Below are positions 60,581 to 64,000 of a stretch of DNA of 64,000 bases, one piece after another. The stretch is from positions 199,332-263,331 of the forward strand of contig NZ_AZFC01000016.1 of NCBI RefSeq assembly GCF_001435095.1, written 5' to 3'. The notes beneath the pieces were generated by a model. It did not search any database and was not told the DNA's origin. It saw only the letters and a list, made by a program, of their open reading frames with translations. A program made the translations under genes and the position numbers. Numbering within the stretch: the stretch's first letter is position 1; each line of letters opens with the position of its first letter. The DNA comes from Levilactobacillus spicheri DSM 15429. GTDB taxonomy: Bacteria > Bacillota > Bacilli > Lactobacillales > Lactobacillaceae.

Positions 60581-60641
60581 GGTTGACAAAGATAGAGTTA
60601 TCTTTTATGATATGAGTCGTTAAAAGATAGCCTTATCTTTT
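60557..60641. promoter_or_regulatory. Three TetR-type operators in the divergent promoter region
   Basis: Three copies of AAAAGATA-N4-TATCTTTT: operator 1 at 60557-60576 (one extra base in its right arm), operator 2 at 60588-60606 and operator 3 at 60622-60641. The four-base centres differ (ACTA, GAGT, GCCT) while the arms are kept. Spacing is about 31 and 35 bases. They cover both divergent promoters. Confidence 0.85.
60583..60611 (+). promoter_or_regulatory. Promoter of the NmrA-like gene
   Basis: Perfect TTGACA, 17 bases, TATGAT. Operator 2 fills the whole spacer, so binding should block RNA polymerase. Confidence 0.85.
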
Positions 60642-60673
60642 TAAAAATAAATCAAAAATTCGAGGTCATTCAC

Positions 60674-61588
60674 ATGAAAATTACGTTATTAGGGTCCCTG
60701 GGCACAATCAATCGAATCGTGATTCCCCGGTTAGTCCAAGCCAATCACCACGTCACGGTCGTTACCACGACCCCCCAACGTCAGGCCGCCATCGAAGCCC
60801 TGGGCGCCCACGCGGCCGTGGGCACCATGCAGGACGGCGCTTTCTTGGCCCAGACCTTTACCGGGCAGGACGTCGTGTACCTGATGCTCTCCGGTGGCGT
60901 GGGCAACGACCCGTTTACCAGCGCTGAGGCCCAGGCCCAGATTTGGAAACGGGCCTTAGTGACCGCCGGCGTCCGAAACGTGGTCAATCTTAGCAGCGTT
61001 GGCGCCGATGCGGACGAGGTCGCTGGTTCCCTGCACGCCTATAACCTGATTGAAGGCATTCTCAAAACCATCCCGCACCTCAACCTGGCGTTCGTGCGGC
61101 CGACCGGGTTTTACGCCAACCTGTTTGCCAACCTGGCGACCATTCAGGCCAATCACGCCATTTACGCCAATAACGCCCCGGACCTGGAGCAAGCCTACGT
61201 GGCCCCCGTTGATATCGCCAACGTGGTGCTGCCGTTACTGACCGCCACTCCGGCGGGGATCAGCGTTCACTACGCCTTCAGCGACACCTTTACCGGGCAG
61301 GACTTTTTGCAGGCGTTGCGGCCGGCCCTGAACTTACCCGATCTTAAGTGGATCCAAATTTCCGATGAACAGTACCTGGAGAATCTGACGGCACATGGCG
61401 TTCCCGCTAAGATTGCGGCGGCCCTGGTCCAGACGAGCCACTATCAACGCCATCCCGAACAGGTCTACGCGGATCTCAAGGCGCGCCACACCCCGGCCGG
61501 CCACGTCAAACTAGCCGACTTCGTCCAAACCTACGTGGCGGCGTACCGCGGTCAGGGGGACCATCATGCCCATACGTTGGCGGACTAA
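60674..61588 (+). CDS. NmrA-like NAD(P)-binding protein (atypical SDR)
   Basis: A 304-residue atypical short-chain dehydrogenase: an N-terminal Rossmann strand and loop (KITLLGSLGTINRIVIPRLV, 2-21; the usual GxxGxxG reads GSLGTIN), VVNLSSVGADAD near 103-114, and FVRPTGFYANLFANL near 140-154. NmrA/HSCARG-type proteins sense redox state or reduce small molecules. GAGGT seven bases before ATG 60674. It is the evident target of the divergent TetR repressor; the inducing ligand is unknown. Confidence 0.85.
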   Translation: MKITLLGSLGTINRIVIPRLVQANHHVTVVTTTPQRQAAIEALGAHAAVGTMQDGAFLAQTFTGQDVVYLMLSGGVGNDPFTSAEAQAQIWKRALVTAGVRNVVNLSSVGADADEVAGSLHAYNLIEGILKTIPHLNLAFVRPTGFYANLFANLATIQANHAIYANNAPDLEQAYVAPVDIANVVLPLLTATPAGISVHYAFSDTFTGQDFLQALRPALNLPDLKWIQISDEQYLENLTAHGVPAKIAAALVQTSHYQRHPEQVYADLKARHTPAGHVKLADFVQTYVAAYRGQGDHHAHTLAD

Positions 61589-61597
61589 GGCTGGCTA

Positions 61598-61649
61598 CAA
61601 AAAAGTCGCGATTCTGCGTTGAACACACAGGACCGCGATTTTTTTCGAT
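61598..61649 (+). terminator. Probable terminator of the NmrA-like gene
   Basis: TCGCG and CTG pair with CAG and CGCGA (internal mismatches), followed by TTTTTTT. Confidence 0.65.
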
Positions 61650-61936
61650 GATTCTGATTCTGCCAAAAACTGACGAGTTTTAAAATCAAGTTAGTCACTG
61701 GTTCTAATACAAAGTAACAGTTACGACGCGTAATACTTGCTGATCAAAAAACAATGGTGGCATTGCCTTGTCCGTTTTGTCGACGACTGTTTTCCTGCTA
61801 AATACGTGGAAAAACACCGATGCCACTCCACTATGGCGGCCATTAAGACGAAATGGCAGGATAATCACCATCGTCACGGCCCAACTGAGCGAAAGCAATC
61901 GACAACTTCCACTAGTATCTAGTCTGTCTATTGCAA
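61650..61936 (+). repeat. Gene-free region with tail sequence of the intergenic repeat family
   Basis: The stretch near 61880-61925 (CGGCCCAACTGAGCGAAAGC, then AATCGACAACTTCCACTAGT) recalls the sequences downstream of copies B (about 9187) and C (about 16740). The hairpin part of the family is not present here. No gene is supported. Confidence 0.45.
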
Positions 61937-61981
61937 AACAAAAAGACCGGTAATCAAAGGTTCACCCTTGATTACCGGTCG
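61937..61981 (-). terminator. Terminator of the tRNA-Leu gene
   Basis: On the minus strand GACCGGTAATCAA pairs exactly with TTGATTACCGGTC (around GGGTGAACC), followed by TTTTTG. Confidence 0.92.
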
Positions 61982-61995
61982 ACTCAATATATTTA

Positions 61996-62080
61996 TGCGG
62001 CCAAGAAGATTCGAACTTCCACCGGGATTACCCCGACAAGATCCTTAATCTTGCGCGTCTGCCAATTCCGCCATGGCCGC
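61996..62080 (-). tRNA. tRNA-Leu, anticodon AAG
   Basis: An 85-base class II tRNA on the minus strand. Acceptor GCGGCCA pairs with TGGCCGC, discriminator A, D-arm with AATTGGCAGAC, anticodon stem CAAGA/TCTTG with loop TTAAGGA giving anticodon AAG, a long variable arm (TGTCGGGGTAATCCCGGT region) typical of Leu, and a T-arm containing GTTCGAATC. CCA is not encoded. A34 would need deamination to inosine to read CUC as well as CUU; TadA is encoded in this window. Single-gene unit. Confidence 0.93.
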
Positions 62081-62097
62081 ATTAACTCACAAGAAAT

Positions 62098-62126
62098 AGT
62101 ATACCAAACGATTTTCACACTGGCAA
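62098..62126 (-). promoter_or_regulatory. Promoter of tRNA-Leu
   Basis: TTGCCA, 17 bases, TATACT on the minus strand, about 18 bases before the mature 5' end. Confidence 0.8.
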
Positions 62127-62167
62127 CATTTTTTGCAAGTTATTTGAGATTTCATGCCAAAAAACGG

Positions 62168-63049
62168 CTAAGCGTCGGTCAACACGGTCGCGCCATCGGG
62201 ATCCAGTGGGATGATCCGCAGACTCCCCGGCAGGTTCTTCTCGGCCAGCTTATGCCGCAGGAGCGTCAGCTTGCCGGAGTCCGCCAAGGTGACCACGGTC
62301 GGGCCGGCCCCACTCAGGTAGGTGCCGACGATGCCCAACTCGTGGGCCGCGTCCCGAATCTGGTTCAGCTCGGGCACCAGCTGCGAGCGCGCCTGCTCGT
62401 GGAACTCGTCACGTTCGATCATCTGCGCGGCCAGGTCCCAGTTTTTCTCCAGTAACGCCGCCACCAACACGTTGGCCACGCTGCTGGCGTGCACCGCCGT
62501 CTCAAAGGCCACGTTCTTGGGCAACGCCTCGCGGCTCTTGCGGGCCAGTAACTTCTGTCCGGGAATGAAGACCAGTGCCGACAGTGCCGGCAGCGGCAGC
62601 TTCAACGCCGTCGCCTGGCCGTCGACCACGGTCGCCACGGCCGCCTGGCCCATCAAGGCCGGGGCCACGTTGTCGAGCGCCCCGCCGACCTTGACCGCCC
62701 AGTTCAGCTGGTCATTGAGGGAGAGATCCATCTCGCCCAGTTCGTTGGCAATCTTGATGCCGGCGATGATGGCGCTGGTCGAGCTGCCCAGTCCCCGGGA
62801 GACGGGGATGTCGGACATCACCGTCAACTGGTGCGGCTTCAGCTGTGGGTTGACCTGCAGCGCCGCTTGGACCATCAGGTTATGCTCGTCCCGGGGAATC
62901 TCCGTGCCCAGCGCGTGGTTCACCCGCCACGCTTCCGTACGCTCTTCGATGATCACCGTTAAGTAAAGGTGGAGTGCGGCCCCGATGGAATCGATCCCGG
63001 GACCCAGGTTCGCCGCCGTGGCGGGGACCCGAATGATTGTTTTACCCAT
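62168..63049 (-). CDS. thrB: Homoserine kinase
   Basis: A 293-residue GHMP kinase phosphorylating homoserine in threonine synthesis. Motifs: RVPATAANLGPGIDSIG (6-22), the ATP loop PVSRGLGSSTSAIIAG (about 83-98), and GTYLSGAGPTVVTL near 253-266. ATG 63049 (MGKTIIRVPATAANLGPG) follows AAGGAG by nine bases; the upstream extension overlaps the neighbouring gene. It lies 13 bp after the SprT-like gene. No hom or thrC gene is visible in the window. Confidence 0.96.
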   Translation of the reverse strand: MGKTIIRVPATAANLGPGIDSIGAALHLYLTVIIEERTEAWRVNHALGTEIPRDEHNLMVQAALQVNPQLKPHQLTVMSDIPVSRGLGSSTSAIIAGIKIANELGEMDLSLNDQLNWAVKVGGALDNVAPALMGQAAVATVVDGQATALKLPLPALSALVFIPGQKLLARKSREALPKNVAFETAVHASSVANVLVAALLEKNWDLAAQMIERDEFHEQARSQLVPELNQIRDAAHELGIVGTYLSGAGPTVVTLADSGKLTLLRHKLAEKNLPGSLRIIPLDPDGATVLTDA

Positions 63050-63062
63050 AAGTCTATTCTCC

Positions 63063-63548
63063 TTATCCCGCCGGCCGGGTCGTGGCACTCACGACTCCCT
63101 GCCAGCGTAACTTTCCGCGACACCGCCCGCACACCATCCGCCGGGTATCGACCCGCCGTAACCGGTAGTAGCGTTGCCCGCAGTGGGTGCACACGTACAG
63201 CTGCCAGTCCCGCAATTTGGGCGTTCGCCGGGTCACGGGCGCCGGGGCGTACCGCAGCCCGCCCACGTGCTTGAGCAGCTGTTGGAAGGCCTTGGTCCGG
63301 TGCTGTCCCGATTGGCCCGCCAGGTGCAGGTGGTAGTGGCACAGTTCGTGCTTGATGACCCCTTCCAGGGTGGCCTGGTCGTGCTCCGTCAACATCTTCG
63401 GGTTGATCTCGATGTTGTGGTCGCGCAACCGGTAGCGGCCCCCCGTCGTGCGTAACCGCGCGTTAAAGGTCGCGTGGTGCTGAAATGGTCGGTCAAAATA
63501 CTGCTGGGAGAGGTGTTCCACTAAGTGTTGCAATTGTTCATCTGTCAC
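63063..63548 (-). CDS. SprT-like zinc metalloprotease-domain protein
   Basis: A 161-residue SprT-like protein (YdcK/DUF335-type in Firmicutes). The HELCH zinc-protease motif is at about 66-70 (VIKHELCHYHLH), and a C-terminal zinc ribbon has CTHCG (near 118) and CGRCRG (near 139). Function in bacteria is not established; eukaryotic relatives (SPRTN) digest DNA-protein crosslinks. Start is GTG 63548 with AGGAGG seven bases upstream. Followed closely by thrB. Confidence 0.9.
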   Translation of the reverse strand: MTDEQLQHLVEHLSQQYFDRPFQHHATFNARLRTTGGRYRLRDHNIEINPKMLTEHDQATLEGVIKHELCHYHLHLAGQSGQHRTKAFQQLLKHVGGLRYAPAPVTRRTPKLRDWQLYVCTHCGQRYYRLRRVDTRRMVCGRCRGKLRWQGVVSATTRPAG

Positions 63549-63625
63549 GTTAACTCCTCCTCAGCGGCCCGACCTCGAGAAACCACGAAGGGCGCCCCAC
63601 TGGTGTGAAGCGCCCCGCGCCCACC

Positions 63626-64000
63626 TTACATGGGACTGGTCATAATTCGTTGCATCATACTCGTGACCTTTTCCATGGCATTTTCCTGGGTCTTCTCGGC
63701 CGCGTTAAAGGCTGCTTCGTCGACGGTCGCCGCTTCGGCGTTGATGCTATCCGTCATGGCTTGGCAACCCTCAGTATAGTTCCGAAAAGCCGCGACCAAA
63801 GTTTTGTGTTTGCCCAAAATTCTAACGGGCGCACTGGCCTGTTGCAGTTGATTCAGCTTGTCCGTGTAGCCGTCCGTTCCCTTTTGAAAGTGGGCCTTGA
63901 TGGCCGCCAACTTCTCGGACCCCAGGTCGGCCACGGCGCCATCTTCTAAGGCTTGCCGGATGACTTCGAAGTCGTCGTTCATGTCGTTGGCTTCATCCTC
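63626..64000 (-). CDS. Hypothetical protein, possibly 5'-partial at the right edge
   Basis: At least 118 residues from ATG 63982, acidic at the start and helical throughout (LGSEKLAAIKAHFQKGTDGYTDKLNQLQQA...), ending METVTSMMQ-like (MEKVTSMMQRIMTSPM). The frame stays open to the window edge (EDEAND before the ATG) and no good ribosome site precedes the ATG, so the true start probably lies outside. No family recognised. A GC-rich hairpin (GGGCGC... near 63590-63620) follows and may terminate it. Confidence 0.55.
   Translation of the reverse strand, partial: EDEANDMNDDFEVIRQALEDGAVADLGSEKLAAIKAHFQKGTDGYTDKLNQLQQASAPVRILGKHKTLVAAFRNYTEGCQAMTDSINAEAATVDEAAFNAAEKTQENAMEKVTSMMQRIMTSPM

Noticed and set aside
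1-64000. CRISPR array or phage attachment site
   Set aside because: No regular direct repeats with spacers were seen, and the single tRNA gene has no duplicated 3' end nearby.

Overview
The window looks like a chromosome segment of a lactic acid bacterium of the family Lactobacillaceae, with relatively GC-rich coding DNA. A member of the Levilactobacillus/brevis group is my best guess, but the species cannot be read from the sequence. Evidence: AGGAGG ribosome binding sites, the Firmicutes order cysS-mrnC-rlmB-rae1-sigH-rpmG-secE-nusG-rplKAJL, the dnaX-ybaB-recR-yaaL block with a small SRP RNA beside tadA, PepC, a mannose-family PTS, MucBP/LPXTG and DUF5776 surface proteins, and class Ib nrdHEF.

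Layout. 1-4952: minus-strand exopolysaccharide operon (GH8-like lipoprotein, polytopic membrane protein, membrane-anchored secreted protein, family 2 glycosyltransferase cut by the left edge), resembling the c-di-GMP-dependent Pss loci of Listeria. 5.6-10.6 kb: yaaL, recR, ybaB, dnaX, SRP RNA, tadA and a methyltransferase. 10.7-14.7 kb: nrdH, nrdE, nrdF behind a pair of NrdR boxes. 14.8-19.5 kb: metF, a LOG-family gene and mprF. 20-33.2 kb: ribosomal proteins, nusG/secE, sigma factor, rlmB, cysS, gltX, yacL, radA, dut, nearly all on the minus strand. 33.3-34.4 kb: a GNAT protein and rpiA.

34.4-37.7 kb is an AT-rich accessory island: a transposase remnant, an LRR-MucBP-LPXTG adhesin, a small unknown gene and what may be a broken double-glycine-type bacteriocin gene. 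37.8-45 kb carries secreted and membrane proteins, pepC, a beta-lactamase-like protein and a phosphoglycerate mutase. 45.7-53.4 kb: heterodimeric ABC exporter, AEC transporter, LCP wall-polymer ligase and a stand-alone EAL phosphodiesterase. 53.6-57 kb: a complete four-protein mannose-family PTS and a HAD phosphatase. 57-61.6 kb: MATE pump, hydroxyacyl-CoA dehydrogenase, and a TetR regulator divergent from an NmrA-like protein with three matching operators. 61.9-64 kb: tRNA-Leu(AAG), thrB, a SprT-like protein and a partial gene.

The most unexpected non-coding signal is a dispersed intergenic repeat, all copies on the same strand, in at least five places (5.2, 8.9, 16.5, 19.8, 45.3 kb). Its two hairpins keep their pairing while their sequence changes between copies, which indicates selection or biased exchange on secondary structure. 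The EAL protein and the Pss-like operon at the two ends hint at c-di-GMP control of an extracellular polysaccharide.
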